Assembly: GCA_003996215.1 (NCBI GenBank)
Contig: QJPP01005274.1
Span: 454,130 to 518,129, forward strand
DNA from: Jaltomata sinuosa
Taxonomy: Eukaryota; Streptophyta; Magnoliopsida; Solanales; Solanaceae
Length of the DNA: 64,000 nt
Direction of reading: 5' to 3'
A program made the position numbers and the translations under genes. Positions 11,851 to 22,830 of this stretch are shown piece after piece. The notes under the pieces are model-generated. The model ran no database searches. It had not been told where the DNA came from and saw only the letters and a list, made by a program, of their open reading frames with translations. Within the stretch, counting starts at the first letter, position 1. The number at the start of each line of letters is the position of its first letter.

Positions 11851-11899
11851 TTTTGAGATTTTTATTTTTAAAAGCTGAATAGGTTTCCGGGGTGTTACA

Positions 11900-11916
11900 A
11901 TATCTCCCCCTTGGGA
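11900..11916 (-). other. polypurine tract of element A
   Basis: On the minus strand the bases next to the 3' LTR read TCCCAAGGGGGAGATAT, a classic gypsy polypurine tract that primes plus-strand DNA. It supports the orientation and the LTR edge at 11899. Confidence 0.85.
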
Positions 11917-12139
11917 TCATTCATCCTTGAATAAAGACTAAATAAGGGAAAACTGAAGAGAAAATTGCCCAACTATCAACAAAACATGGAAATCAAGGAA
12001 TAAACATGAAAATTGAACTATTCGACTTAAAACATGGTTAAATCAACTTCGAAAACATGAATGCATGCTAGGATCATGAGAGTAACTGATAGAATAGGAT
12101 CGGAGGACCATACTAAGGAGTAAACTATTACCTCAAGCT

Positions 12140-12518
12140 GGAACAGAATTGGAAGGAAAGAGATGAGGGTACTTGGCTTTCCTGGCTGATTCCGCTTCCC
12201 AAGTATCTCTTCAACAAGCTGATTTCTCCAAAGAACTTTTACCGAAGCGACTTATTTGTTTCTCAACCTCCGAATCTGATGATCAAGGATTTCTATGGGG
12301 ACCTCCTCATAGGTGAGACTATCCTTCACACCTACATCTTCCAAAGGAACAATCAAGGTCGGATCACCAACACACTTCTTCAACAAGGAAACATGAAAAA
12401 CTGGATGAACCGTTTCTAACTCCATTGGCAAATCCAACTCAGAAGCAATGCTACCAACTCTCCTCAGAATCCGATAAGGACCTATAAAACGGGGACTAAG
12501 ATTTCCCCCTTTTTCCAA
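12140..12518 (-). pseudogene. Element A: integrase tail and chromodomain-like segment
   Basis: The frame 12518-12252 gives SPRFIGPYRILRRVG (integrase C-terminal GPF/Y-type module) and HPVFHVSLLKKC. It ends in a stop after RRLRNK. Reading on, VASVKVLWRNQLVEE and, after a frameshift, TWEAESARKAKYPHLFP give the chromodomain-like VKVLW...TWE signature of chromoviruses, thought to steer integration to marked chromatin. At least one stop and one frameshift lie between the parts. Confidence 0.75.
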
Positions 12519-12879
12519 ATCTCATCACACCAGTCATGGGTGACACTTCCAGAAAAACCCAATCATCAACTTCGAATTTCAACTCTCTTCTCCTCACATC
12601 TGCATATGATTTTTGTCGACTCTGAGCGGTCTTCAACCTTTCCCTGATAAGCTGAACCTTCTCCATGGTCTCCTGAACTGAATCTGGGCCAATCAAATCT
12701 TCCTCACCTACCTTAAACCAACCAATAGGAGATCTACATCTTTGACCATAAAGTGCCTCATACGGAGCCATCTGGATGCTAGAGTGAAAGTTGTTGTTGT
12801 AGGCAAATTCGATAAGAGGTAATTGATCATCCCAATTACCTTTGAAATCAGTCACGCAAGCTCTCAACATGTCTTCCAA
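12496..12879 (-). pseudogene. Element A: integrase, C-terminal half
   Basis: The frame contains WDDQLPLIEFAYNNNFHSSI and MAPYEALYGQRCRSP, the conserved stretch around the third acidic residue (E) of the integrase DDE core. A basic region SRQKSYADVRRRELKFEVDDWVFL follows. It is separated from the upstream core by a TAG at 12901-12903 and meets the next fragment out of frame at 12518. Confidence 0.85.
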
Positions 12880-12900
12880 AGTCTGAATAGTACGCTCTGT

Positions 12901-13137
12901 CTAGCCATCTGTCTGAGGGTGGAAAGTTGTGCTAAGCTTCACCTGAGTACCAAGACCTCTCTGAAATGATCTCCAAAACTGAGAAGTAAACTGAGTACCC
13001 CTATCTGAAATGATGGACAAAGGAACACCATGCAATTGAACTATCTCTCGGATGTTGAGTCTGGCATAATCATCTGTTGAATCTGTAGTCTTAACAGCCA
13101 AGAAATGGGATGATTTAGTCATCCAGTCGACAATCAC
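12901..13137 (-). pseudogene. Element A: integrase catalytic core fragment
   Basis: The frame reads IVDWMTKSSHFL (first Asp of DDE nearby), HGVPLSIISDRGTQFTSQFW (second Asp in SDRGTQF) and TTFHPQTDG, then stops at TAG (12901-12903), where the family normally continues with Gln. It strand-transfers cDNA into host DNA in intact elements. The flanking fragments are the zinc-binding region (13159-13470) and the C-terminal half (12496-12879). Confidence 0.85.
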
Positions 13138-13158
13138 CCATATCGAATCATGTTTCCT

Positions 13159-13470
13159 TCAAGTAGGAGGCAAACCTGTAATGAAGTCCATATTGATCGC
13201 TTTCCACTTCCAAGTAGGAAGGTCAATATCCTGAATTATGCCACTCGGTCGGTGATGCTCCACCTTCACTTGCTGATAGTTGGGACACTTAGCCACAAAA
13301 CTGGATATGTCCCTCTTCATACCATTCCACCAATAAACTTCCCGTAGATCACGGTACATCTTTATAGCACCAAGGTGAATGGAATATCTGGAACTATAAG
13401 CCTCAGTCAAAATCTGTTGTCGTAACCCATCTACATCTGGCACACATAGTCGACCCTGATAACAAAGCAC
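13159..13470 (-). pseudogene. Element A: integrase zinc-binding (H2C2) region
   Basis: The frame holds YSIHLGAIKMYRDLREVYWWNGMKRDI and FVAKCPNYQQVK, the HHCC-type N-terminal integrase module. The second cysteine position reads Tyr (CPNYQ instead of the usual CxxCQ), so zinc binding would be impaired. DLPTWKWKAINMDFITGLPPT links into the catalytic core. Confidence 0.8.
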
Positions 13471-13980
13471 ACCATCTCCCCCTTGGGAGAAAACCTCAAC
13501 CCTTTGCTGATGGACTGCACCCTTAATCTGAAGTAAATGGAATCACTATCTTGGTTTGCCTTCACTTCTGCTACCAAGGATGATTCGAAACCATTCTGGA
13601 CAATAACACCACCTTGTGTAGAGTCCATAAGGCGAAATCCCAACCGAGCTAGTCTATCAACCTCTTTTACCAATTCCTTCTTTCCTTCTTTGACTGAAGA
13701 CACACTACCCATCGACAATCTACTAAGTGCATCTGCCACAACATTGGCCTTACCCGGATGGTAAAGCACACTCATGTCGTAATCCTTAAGAAGCTCAAGC
13801 CATCTTCTTTGTCGCAAATTCAATTCCTTCTAAGTGAACACATACTGAAGACTCTTATGATTGGTGAACACATCCATGTGCACCCCATACAAGTAATGTC
13901 TCCAAATCTTCAAAGCAAAGACCACGGCTGCTAACTCAATATCATGAGTAGGGTAGTTCTTCTCATGAGTCTTAAGTTGT
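13431..13980 (-). pseudogene. Element A: RNase H, C-terminal part
   Basis: The frame 13823-13431 starts with NLRQRRWLELLKDYDMSVLYHPGKANVVADALSR, the typical end of gypsy RNase H with the final catalytic Asp (VADALSR). The upstream part (about 13980-13830) is read in the same sense and ends in TAG at 13830-13832, where Gln is usual. It degrades the RNA strand during reverse transcription. Confidence 0.8.
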
Positions 13981-14009
13981 CTCCAAGAATAAGAAATCAT
14001 TTTAGCACG

Positions 14010-14396
14010 CTACATCAAAACACAACCCAAACCAATCCTTGAAGCATCACAATACATAAAAAAATCATCTAGGCCCTCCGGTAGAGCCAACACTGGAGCT
14101 GAGGTCAATCTAGTCTTCAATTTCTGAAAGTTTTTCTCACACAAATCAGACCACTGAAATTTTACCTTTTTTTGAGTCAATCGGGTCAAAGGGGCAGCAA
14201 TGGAAGAAAATCCTTCCATAGACCTCCTATAGTAACCAGCCAAACCCAAAAAACTTCTAATATCAGACGGGAAAGTGGGTCTAGGACAGTTCTTTACTGC
14301 CTCAAACTTTTGAGAATCAACCTGAATATCATCTTTAGCTACAACATGACCCAGAAAAGCAACAGACTGCATCCAAAACTCACACTTGCTAAACAT
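14010..14396 (-). pseudogene. Element A: RT thumb and start of RNase H
   Basis: SKCEFWMQSVAFLGHVV, FLGLAGYYRRSMEGFSSIAAPLTRLT and the start of RNase H (FFMYCDASRIGLGCVLM, first catalytic Asp) are readable. The frame ends at TAG 14010-14012, again at an expected Gln. A TGA at 14409-14411 separates it from the RT palm. Confidence 0.85.
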
Positions 14397-14399
14397 AGA

Positions 14400-15120
14400 A
14401 AATAATTGTCATTCCTTGAGAGTTTGCAACACAACTCTCAAATGGTTTGCATGCTCCTCCTCACTCCGAGAGTAGATCAGGATATCATCAATGAAAACAA
14501 TCACAAATATATCCAAATACTGCTTGAACACACGGTTTATAAAATCCATAAAAGCTGCAGGAGCATTTGTTAGACCGAAAGACATAACAACAAATTCATA
14601 ACGACCATATCGAGTCCTGAAGGCTGTCTTCAGAATATCACATTCTCTAACATGAAGCTGATGATAACCGGATATAAGGTCAATTTTGGAGAAGAAACTA
14701 GCACCCTAAAGCTAATCGAACAAGTCATCAATCCTAGGAATGGGATACTTATTCTTGATTGTGACCTTTTTCAACTGACGGTAGTCAATACACATCCTAA
14801 GGGAACCATCCTTTTTCCGCACAAACAAAACTGGGGAACCCCATGGATAAATGCTAGGCCTGATGAAACCCTTATCAAGAAGATCCTTCAACTGATCCTT
14901 TAAATCTTTAAGTTCCGCGGGAGCCCTTCTATAGGGAGGAATAGAGATAGAATTCTTATCTGGAAGAAGATCTATCCCAAAGTCGATTTTTCACTCGGGA
15001 GAGACTCCAGGCAAATCCTCGGGAAACACTTCTGGGAACACATTTACAACAGGAACAGACTAAAGGAATGGGGTTCCGGACTCCGTGTCTATAACCCAAA
15101 CTATATGATAAATATACCCC
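14400..15120 (-). pseudogene. Element A: reverse transcriptase palm/fingers
   Basis: Minus-strand reading gives MCIDYRQLKKVTIKNKYPIPRIDDLFD, then two TAG stops (14712-14714 and 14706-14708), then SKIDLISGYHQL, FRTRYGRYEFVVMSFGLTNAPAAFMDF and VFIDDILIYSRS, the catalytic xDD box. It copies the element RNA into DNA in active relatives. The motif residues survive, but the stops abolish the protein. Confidence 0.85.
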
Positions 15121-15364
15121 TTTGAAATCATCTTCCTAGCCTTAAGATAAGATATGAAATGACCTTTCAAGGATGGGGGACTACCTTGCCATTATAGACG
15201 AGTTCATTTGGAAACTTGAAACTGACAACCCGAGTACAACAATCAACAGAAGCATAACAAGCATGTAGCCAATCCATACAAAGAATAATATCAAAATTTG
15301 TCATCTCCAACTCTACTAAATCCGCTGAAGTGACTCTATGAAGGACTGAGATAGGGAAATTTTG

Positions 15365-15583
15365 TTAGATCCTTTTGGCTAGGACTGACTCACCAACAAG
15401 AGTAGAAACACAAAAGAGTTCTAAAAGTAATTCAGGATATTCTTCGAATTTGCATGATATATAAGGGGTCACAAAAGATAACGAGGCACCGGGGTCCAAC
15501 AAAGCATACACATCAAAAGAGAAGACTTTCAACATACCAGTAAAAACATCTGGGGAACCCTCCTGGTCCTGACGAGATGACAT
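15365..15583 (-). pseudogene. Element A: aspartic protease
   Basis: VFSFDVYALLDPGASLSFVTPYI contains the DPGAS active-site box, a common variant of D[ST]G[AS] in this clade. ISCKFEEYPELLLELFCVSTLVGESVL follows. The enzyme cuts Gag-Pol. The fragment lies between the zinc knuckles (15715-15815) and reverse transcriptase. Confidence 0.75.
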
Positions 15584-15714
15584 AGCATAAAGGCGATTCT
15601 AGCACTGACCACCAAAACTAGAAACTGTGCCCTGTAGGGCTGGTCAACCTCCTGGGGCTACTGGAGTAGATTGAGCCCTACTACCTCCCTTCCCCTTCTT
15701 AGCTGAAAGGCAGT

Positions 15715-15815
15715 CTCTAATTATGTGTCCAACCTATCCACACCCAAAGCATGCAGTTATGCTAAAATGACACTCTCCCAGGTGATTCTTCCTACATTTG
15801 CTGCAAGTAGGGTGG
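15715..15815 (-). pseudogene. Element A: Gag double zinc knuckle
   Basis: Two Cys/His clusters are readable: CSKCRKNHLGEC and CFGCG-stop-VGH. The second would be a CX2CX4HX4C knuckle, but it is broken by TAG at 15734-15736. Such knuckles package element RNA. Confidence 0.7.
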
Positions 15816-15993
15816 GATGATCCCTTAGCAATACTCCCCTGAGCCTGTGAATAGGAACTAGATCCTCTACCACTCTGATCATGCCGAGTCTTCTAGACCT
15901 GGGTAGGAGCACTAGCAGAAGAATGAATGGGTCCTGATGACTTCTTCTGAAATAAGGAGCGATGTCCGCCACCGGACCTCTAATGACCAAAAC

Positions 15994-16739
15994 CTAAACC
16001 CTCGAATCTAGCCCTCTTGTTCTCCCTAGCCACTCCCTAAGCCTGTCTCCCTCGATCTGGTGAGCATGGGTCATGAGTTTGGAAATGTTCATATCACTCA
16101 ATAGCATAGCAGACCTACACTCTTTCTTTACCAAATCTGAAACCCCATAGCTAAACTTGCTCATCTGATCATGCGGGTCCGCTACCATAGAGGGGGCATA
16201 CCTAGACAACTGAGTGAACTTTAAACTGTACTCCTGAACAGTCATAGATCCCTGTCCCAAGTTCACAAACTCTTTGGCCTTCACTTACCTCAACTCTCGG
16301 GGAAAGAACTGGTCGAGGAAAGCCCTCTCAAAATACTCATATATCATAAGGACCTCGTCACTAGCTCTATCTTTCTTCCATTACATGAACTAGATATTAG
16401 CTATATCCTTTAGTGGATAGAACGCGAGCTCCACACAATCAACACCCACCACTTGCATCACATCAAAGATTTTCTTCACTTCATCAATAAAATTTAGCAG
16501 ATCCTCATTCACTTACGAACCCCAAAACTTTGACAGGTTCATACGGACAAAATCACGAACTCGGGCCGCTACCACATCTTAAGGGTGGACGGGGATAGGA
16601 GCCAGTTGGTTGGCCTGAGTTGCCAAGGTCTATGCTAGCAAATGTATGGCGTTCCTAAACTCCTCATCATGACCTCGAGAGATAGAACTGGAGGAGCGGC
16701 ATTCTGAGTTGCTCGGTGAGGCATAGCACATTGAGGCAT
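15994..16739 (-). pseudogene. Element A: gag
   Basis: A likely start ATG on the minus strand is at 16739 (MPQCAMPHRATQ). The best conserved part is 16284-15994: MKAKEFVNLGQGSMTVQEY, KFTQLSRYAPSMV and a helix-rich end, matching the retrotransposon Gag family that forms the particle shell. Stops break the upstream part. Start choice is inferred from the position just inside the primer site. Confidence 0.65.
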
Positions 16740-16930
16740 GATTTGAAACGTACAAGGTAAAGATTAGAGGAATATTAGAGTTAAGCACTATTGCACGATA
16801 TGATCATGAAAGAAGTGAAGTTTTCTAAGACACCTTATAGCTTTCCTCTCATATGTTGGTGCGCATCACACACATGAAAGAGACTCTACTCGATGTGGCT
16901 TTTAGACATCCTAGGACTCTTGAAACCGAG

Positions 16931-16942
16931 GCTCTGATACCA
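16931..16942 (-). other. primer binding site, tRNA-iMet type
   Basis: On the minus strand TGGTATCAGAGC matches the classic initiator-Met primer site. It lies four bases (16943-16946) from the 5' LTR edge at 16947. Confidence 0.9.
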
Positions 16943-16946
16943 AGTT

Positions 16947-19058
16947 TGTCATGTTCCGATGCTACCCCTGGATGTAACATAGGACTCGGGACCACGAGTT
17001 CCCTAAGCTAACCCTTGGTCATAGCATAACTTAGGTATATTAATTTAACATAGAGGAAGCATGATAAGAGACTTTGGAAACATAAGCATATATATAGTCA
17101 AGTCGAATGGAAAGTACAATCCAAAGAGGAGACTCAAACACTATCTATGTCTGAAAAGCCTCTAAACTAACATATAGAGCCGATGGGACAAGACCCCAAC
17201 TGACTCAATAATCTGAAAGAAAAATAAACATCATAACTAGAATGGAAACCAGCCCTCAAACCAAGAGGACTCCCCAATGCTGACTGGATATTTGGCTTCG
17301 TCTAGCCACGAGCCTGATGGGAAATACATGAATCAGTATCATTAAGAGGATACAACACAAAATATGTGTCAGCACTATAGGATTACCGAGTATGTGAGAT
17401 ATGCAGGATCATGATGAAAATGTGCTTAAATATGCGTAAGGTGAACTTATTCATAAAGAAATAGCATAAGAGGATTATCAAGATATAAGACATAAAACAT
17501 GAAGTAAGGTTAAAATTGGAAGTATGATATCATACAACTTCATATCTTGAAAATAATCATGTGAAAGTTTCTCTTAACCTACATAAACTATGATGAGCTA
17601 CATGGAGTCCAGTGTCATGCACCCACACTGAAAAAGGTTTTCCTAACCAGCCAAAGTTAGAACCATGTTCATAAGGATCCTTTCATAAACCACAGAGGGA
17701 AACCTACGGTGGCAACGTAGTTTTGGACTTTTGTTATCTAGAACCCTCATCGCTCGGTGCTAAATACTACTCCCAAAACATATAACATAAGGCTCACATA
17801 CATGTAACATATCTAGATGTCAAGCTTGTTCATAAACATGTTCATACCCCAGATCTTCATACTACTCACGAACCTTGGTTTTAGGAAAAATGATTCCTGA
17901 GCATTGATGGCACATCAGGTGTCTTGTCTTGCATAATAATTCATAACTTGAAAACTTGCATGGCCTTAGTTTTAATTTCATAATAATATATACTTTCGTA
18001 AAACATAGGAACTAGGCATGCATTTGCTTAGAATTCATGAAATCATGCTATCAATTTGCCCAATTTTCTTAAATCACTTCATGCATGTAGGATTTACCAT
18101 AATTAACCTTCAATTCATGAAATAGGAAATCATATGTAAAAACTCATGCAAAATCATGCAATTTAATGAAATTTCATAATAAAATCATGAGAAGGTAATT
18201 TATAGCAAAACCCATAAGAATTGAGTAAGAACCCTAATTTGTAAGTTCATGAAATCACAATTTGAAATTAGGGTTTTGGACAGAAGGGTGAAAGGAACCA
18301 ATTGTTGAATACCCACATACCTTGATTGAAGTTAACCCCCTTGAAATTGAAAAGATTAGGAGACTTGGATTTGGAGCTTGAGACCTTGAGCTTGAGAGAG
18401 TCTTTCTCTTTTTGTGAGATGAATGAGGTAATGAGAAGGGACTTAGGCTAATAGGGTTAGAAATTATGCTAAGAATGGCCAAAACAACCTCACTTAGGAG
18501 TTAAAAGAGTGGGTAATAACTAAAATACCCCTGGGAAATTTTTAAGAAAATCTGATAAAAGGGGTCGACTTCAGGAATCACGGGTCGGTTCTATGGATCA
18601 TCGTTTGAACCATGAATTTTGGTTCTTGGCCAATGATCAAGATGCAAAAGGCAAACTATGGGTCAAGAAGATGGACCCGTAGAATGAATCATGAGTCGTT
18701 AACCTGACTCATCATTCCTGAAGGACTTGGCATGTCTCTGATCGGGTTCCACGAGTCAAAAGAATAGTCTGTAGTTCAAACTACGGGCTATTGACTGGAA
18801 TAATCGTTCCTGGGGATCAGTCATCCCTCAGGTCTGATACCAGGAGTTGACAAGATTGGCCATAGAATGAGCTACAGTCCGTAGAACCAACTTGTGGTTC
18901 TCAGACCAGAGTCTGAGCCTGGCAAACTAAAACCACGGATCCATTCCACGACTCGTGGTTCAAACCACGGTCTGTGGTTTGGACCTGTCATCCCTGGAAA
19001 CTTGAATTTTTCTGAGGTTTTAATTTTTAAAAGCTGAATAGGTTTCTGGGGTGTTACA
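16947..19058 (-). repeat. Element A 5' LTR
   Basis: It begins TGTCATGTTCCGATG and ends GGGGTGTTACA, 2112 bp. It pairs with 9793-11899 along its length with many scattered substitutions and a shorter palindrome island (18560-18985). The right-hand flank GAACT nearly matches the left-hand AAACT. Confidence 0.9.
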
Positions 19059-20514
19059 GAACTAGGTTGGTGTTTCCCTATGATTGATTGATAGGAGACT
19101 TTCTTAAGGGAAAATGCCAAGTTTAGTTTAAATTTGTGTCCGTAGTGTGCTTGTCTTGAAATGGACCCACAAAAAAAAATTCTTCGCAACATGTTTTTGA
19201 AATTTAAAGGAATGAGGGAAAGGAATTTTTGAGGAAAAGCATTCTCTTTTCATGACTTACACACTCTCGCTTTGGCTTGATTAATTTACAAACTAGTGTG
19301 TAATGAACTCGGAGTAGCTTAACAAAAGTCATTTGTCCCAATTGATTTTGAGACTAATGAAAGAAGTCTTGTGGCATGGTGCCTTGTGTAGTGAGGCTTT
19401 ACTTTGATTCTTGTACGTATGTGTCATCTAGAACTTTCCCTGAATGTGATTCAAGGCAAAATTCTAGGTGTGACCGAGCTTGGAAAATGACCTTAGGCCC
19501 TTTTTGATAGCCACTTCACCCAAATGACTTCTCTCGACATCAATCCTAGTGAACCCCTTTGAGCTTGTGACCATTCTTTGGCACCTTTTTTAACACCTTG
19601 ACCTTTTTAGAACTTCTATTTTGGCACCCATCCTCCCTAATTTGAAAGCCTAAGTTTAGGAGGGGAATGAAAAGACAACATAGGCAGATGCCTATGTTTG
19701 GGGTGTATGTGATCAAAGAGGAGAAGAAAAAGGATGCACTTCAAGAGTAACGTAGCACCTTGAAATTGAATTGAAAAATTACTCCAAAAGTTCAATCAAA
19801 TGAGAAACATGAAAAGAAAGAATTGGTGCTACAACACGAAGGTGATACAAGGAGTTTCGAATGATCATGATTGAAAAGGAGAAGCTTGGGTTGTGTGTGG
19901 GAGAAATAAGGTGAAGTCCAAGTCAAAAATGTGAGCGGTATTTGAAATGATAACAAAGAGCATTAGGGAGGTGTAGTCACTTGAACCAAATAAAATCCTC
20001 ACCTTAGCCCTAGCCAATATCATAACCCGCAAGTCCTTGGTGATTCTGAGCTTGGCTACCCTACATTAGTGGCGACTTACATGAAGGGAAAGCCTATGGG
20101 TCGACATGTGTGCGCTTGAACTTCCTTGAGAGAGTGAGAGGCTTCTTGGTTCTCTATAATCCCTTTGTTTTGTGAATTACACGATTGTGAGTGGGATTCT
20201 CTCTTGTGGTGAGTGGCATATGCACTCGAATTGGATCATGATGTCTCTATCTCAATTGGGAGGAATGAATGACATAAGTTGTGTGGCAAATCTCGAGGCA
20301 AACTTTGATGATCTAATGCCTTGATGATGTGGTGGTTCAAGATTGAGACGAGCACAATAGTTGAGTCTTTTGATTGAGTCTTTTTATTTGTTATTTTTCT
20401 TAGTATTTGAGAATAGAGTAGTCTTTTGTTCCTTGATTGAGTCTAGAGCATATTTCATTTCTTACCTTGTGAGAATTTTGCTTGAGGACAAGCAATAGTT
20501 CAGGTTTTGGTGTT
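19059..20514 (+). other. 3' untranslated part of the + strand element
   Basis: No coding frame. It resumes the + element after element A. It ends with CTTGAGGACAAGCAATAG followed by a G/T-rich stretch, the usual lead-in to the 3' LTR in such plant elements. The LTR then starts at 20515. Confidence 0.6.
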
Positions 20515-20713
20515 TGATAAGTTTGAAATCTACCAACTTATTGAGCCTTTACTCATGAATTATTCCTATATTTTGATAATATTTAGAGGTTCTTATGGCC
20601 TTAATTGATGTCTATGCAGGTACTTATAACCAACGATGGAAAATAAGGAAATGAACCCAAAAAGAGACAAAAGGAGTGAAGTGTGAAATGATCAAATAAG
20701 ACAAAGATTCTGC

Positions 20714-20965
20714 TGAGAGATGCGGCCCTTGTGCGATACACACTTGGCTTAGTGCGGACCGCACCTCCCACCGCATGAAGAAGAAAGTCGACTGAAGAAT
20801 ATGTTAAGGGGTTCGGTCATTGTGCGACACGCACAATACATTATGCGAACTGCACCCCTTTCGCATGAAGCTCCCCAAATCGCCTGAGTCACTGGATCGT
20901 TGAAGTAGGGTATGCGACGCGCACATCACAATGTATGAACCACGCATTGCACCGCACATCACCTG
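20714..20965. repeat. palindrome island, GTGCGAC/GCGCAC type
   Basis: Repeated GTGCGATACACAC, GTGCGGACCGCAC and TGCGACGCGCAC units occur in a GC-rich patch of LTR-3, about 65 bases before the TATA box. Confidence 0.7.
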
Positions 20966-21030
20966 AAGGGAAATTTTATCTAAAATTATCTGATGTCTTG
21001 GAAATGTTTATATACCTAATTTAGGCACAA

Positions 21031-21040
21031 GTATAAATAG
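21031..21040 (+). promoter_or_regulatory. TATA box of LTR-3
   Basis: GTATAAATAG after the palindrome island is the best core promoter in this LTR. Confidence 0.5.
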
Positions 21041-21997
21041 TTTAGCTAGCATTGAGTTTTGAAATTATTCTTAGCTTTGTGAACAAGTTTTCCCTTCTAA
21101 GAAGAAGAAGAGGGTTTCATCAAATTCCTTCTTCCCAATTCTTAGAACCACCATTTATGTACAAATTGAGCTTGGATATTGAGACATTTAGCTTCAATGG
21201 AAGGGAAATTGAACTACCCATTTGGTATACCTCTTTCCTTAAGCATGAGTAGCTAAACCTCTTACCTAGGGATGTGTTAATGATGGATATTTGATAAATG
21301 TGTGTGGGTGTTGCTAATTCTTATTTATAATTGCTTTATTGACATAGGTCTAGTAATTTCACCATATTTTAACTCTAAAAATTGGTGGTTGCAAACATTG
21401 ATTTTCCTTACTTGGTTATGTTGTTGCTTGAAAGAGGATTTCATAACTTCGGATGTAAAATTGCTAGTGGAAACTTGGGCTTCCATTTAGATTGAGGCTA
21501 GAAATAGCTCATACCGACGGAATCACCCACTTAAGGGTCTAAAGCTAGAAATAGTATGACCTCCCCAGCATATCTTAGTTGTTTTATTGCCTAATCAATA
21601 GTGCTTGAGCAAAGACTATTGGACATACGATTATTTGATCAAGAGATAGATAATCGTACCTATGACCAAGACTACTTATGTCATTTAGTAAGAATTTGCA
21701 TGAATAAGCAATCATCATATCCCATGTTCAAGCCCATTTGACACACATCTCTAGTTTTCCCCTCTATTGTCTACATCTTATTTTACTTTATTATTTTGTT
21801 TGTTGAATTGCGAAATTTCCAATTCTCCCCTTTTTTTATATTACTCACTCTTGTTGTGAACTCTGTTTTACAATCTCCTAGGCTAAACTCTAAATTCTCT
21901 GTGGGATTGACCTCGACATCCGTTGGGAAATATAAATGTGTTTTGCTCTGACGATCTCCTATACCTCCTGATAGGAGAGTACGTTTGAGTACCAGCA

Positions 21998-22462
21998 ACT
22001 ACCAATGAGAGTGGCAAAGCAGAAAGAGATAAGATTCAACTATATCAACAAGGTCCAACAAACCTAAGAAAAATTAATATATTTTCAAGAACTGTTGAAC
22101 AGGTTTCAGGAAGGAGATACCAACAAGGAGAAGAATCAAATTGATAAAGGGCTACAAATTTTTGGATTTTTCACAAGTACAAAGAAGGAAGGGCCCCATG
22201 CTACTTTCTTTCTGCTATTATTTTATCATTTCATTAGTATTCTCATTTGTAACATCATCATAGAGTTTGTTATAAACACTGTGATGATATTAAAGCATTT
22301 GGTTCTTTCAAGTTCTTATTTCTTGTATGCTTGCTAGTATTAATAGAGGTGCTTGACCTTATTAAGATTTGTAAGGTAAGGCCTAGCCCCCCTTACTTGT
22401 ACTTATTCTTTTTTGAGGTTCTTTGGTTATTAATAAAAAAGTTCACTCAGGATAAAACCTAA
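21998..22462. other. intergenic DNA, no feature recognised
   Basis: AT-rich DNA with short open frames lacking motifs (for example 22095-22337, hydrophobic at its end). Nothing supportable seen. Confidence 0.3.
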
Positions 22463-22830
22463 GTGGTCCAATATTTGCGGGAAACAAAATGCCAATTGCC
22501 ATTGTTGTCAGAGTATGAGCAAAATACTAATAATAGTTGCTACTTTAGCCCTGACGATAGGCTTTCCGAGTTGCCTGTTGAAATTCTTGTATCAATTCTT
22601 TCTCAGTTGACATTGAGTGAAGCATTTCTCACAAGTTCCCTTTCAAGTCGATGATGATACCTTTGGATGAATGTCACACATCTCAACTTTGATGTAATCT
22701 CAAATAAGGCCTGGAATCATTAAGATTTCTTCCAAAAGGAATGGCTGAGGCATATAAATTGTATTAATCATGTTCTGGCTTTGCACATATCTCATACTTT
22801 ATGTTGGGTCAGTGACATTTTTATTGGGTT
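22463..22830 (+). pseudogene. F-box protein fragment (F-box/FBD/LRR-like)
   Basis: The frame holds SPDDRLSELPVEILVSILSQ followed by LTLSEAFLTSSLSSR, an F-box of the plant F-box/LRR (FBD-type) class that binds SKP1 in SCF ubiquitin ligases. The next two codons are TGA TGA where the family has Trp-Arg, and YLWMNVTHLNFD continues in the same frame. A further TAA follows about 25 codons later. Only the N-terminal part is present. It is the only clear host-gene remnant in the window. Confidence 0.7.

Larger units (their letters stand above)
9793..11899 (-). repeat. Element A 3' LTR
   Basis: It begins TGTCACGCCCCGAGG and ends GGGGTGTTACA, 2107 bp. It matches 16947-19058 along its length and is also like the solo LTR at 49232-51379 (opposite strand). 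It contains the palindrome island 11425-11850 and, downstream in LTR sense, a TATA-like CTTATAAC. The short frame MAILSMISNPIS... at 11115-11342 recurs in the other LTR only because the LTRs are copies. Confidence 0.9.
9793..19058 (-). mobile_element. Element A: complete but decayed Ty3/gypsy chromovirus (Tekay/Del-like)
   Basis: A 9.27-kb minus-strand LTR retrotransposon with two 2.1-kb LTRs, tRNA-iMet primer site, polypurine tract and domain order gag, protease, reverse transcriptase, RNase H, integrase, chromodomain-like tail. That order and tail place it among chromoviruses, and the long LTRs suggest the Tekay/Del branch. All domains carry stops or frameshifts, so it cannot move by itself. 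By eye the LTRs differ at roughly one base in ten over their first 300 bases, so the insertion is old. It splits the + strand element at 9792/19059. Confidence 0.9.
20515..21997 (+). mobile_element. LTR-3: 3' LTR of the + strand element
   Basis: It starts TGATAAGTTTG and probably ends ACCAGCA (about 21997). Its start and U5 end (GGGAAATATAAAT..., CTCTGACGATCTCCT) resemble LTR-2 read on its own strand, so the two belong to related families. A palindrome island (20714-20965) precedes TATAAATA at 21032-21039. The right edge is the less certain one. Confidence 0.65.
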
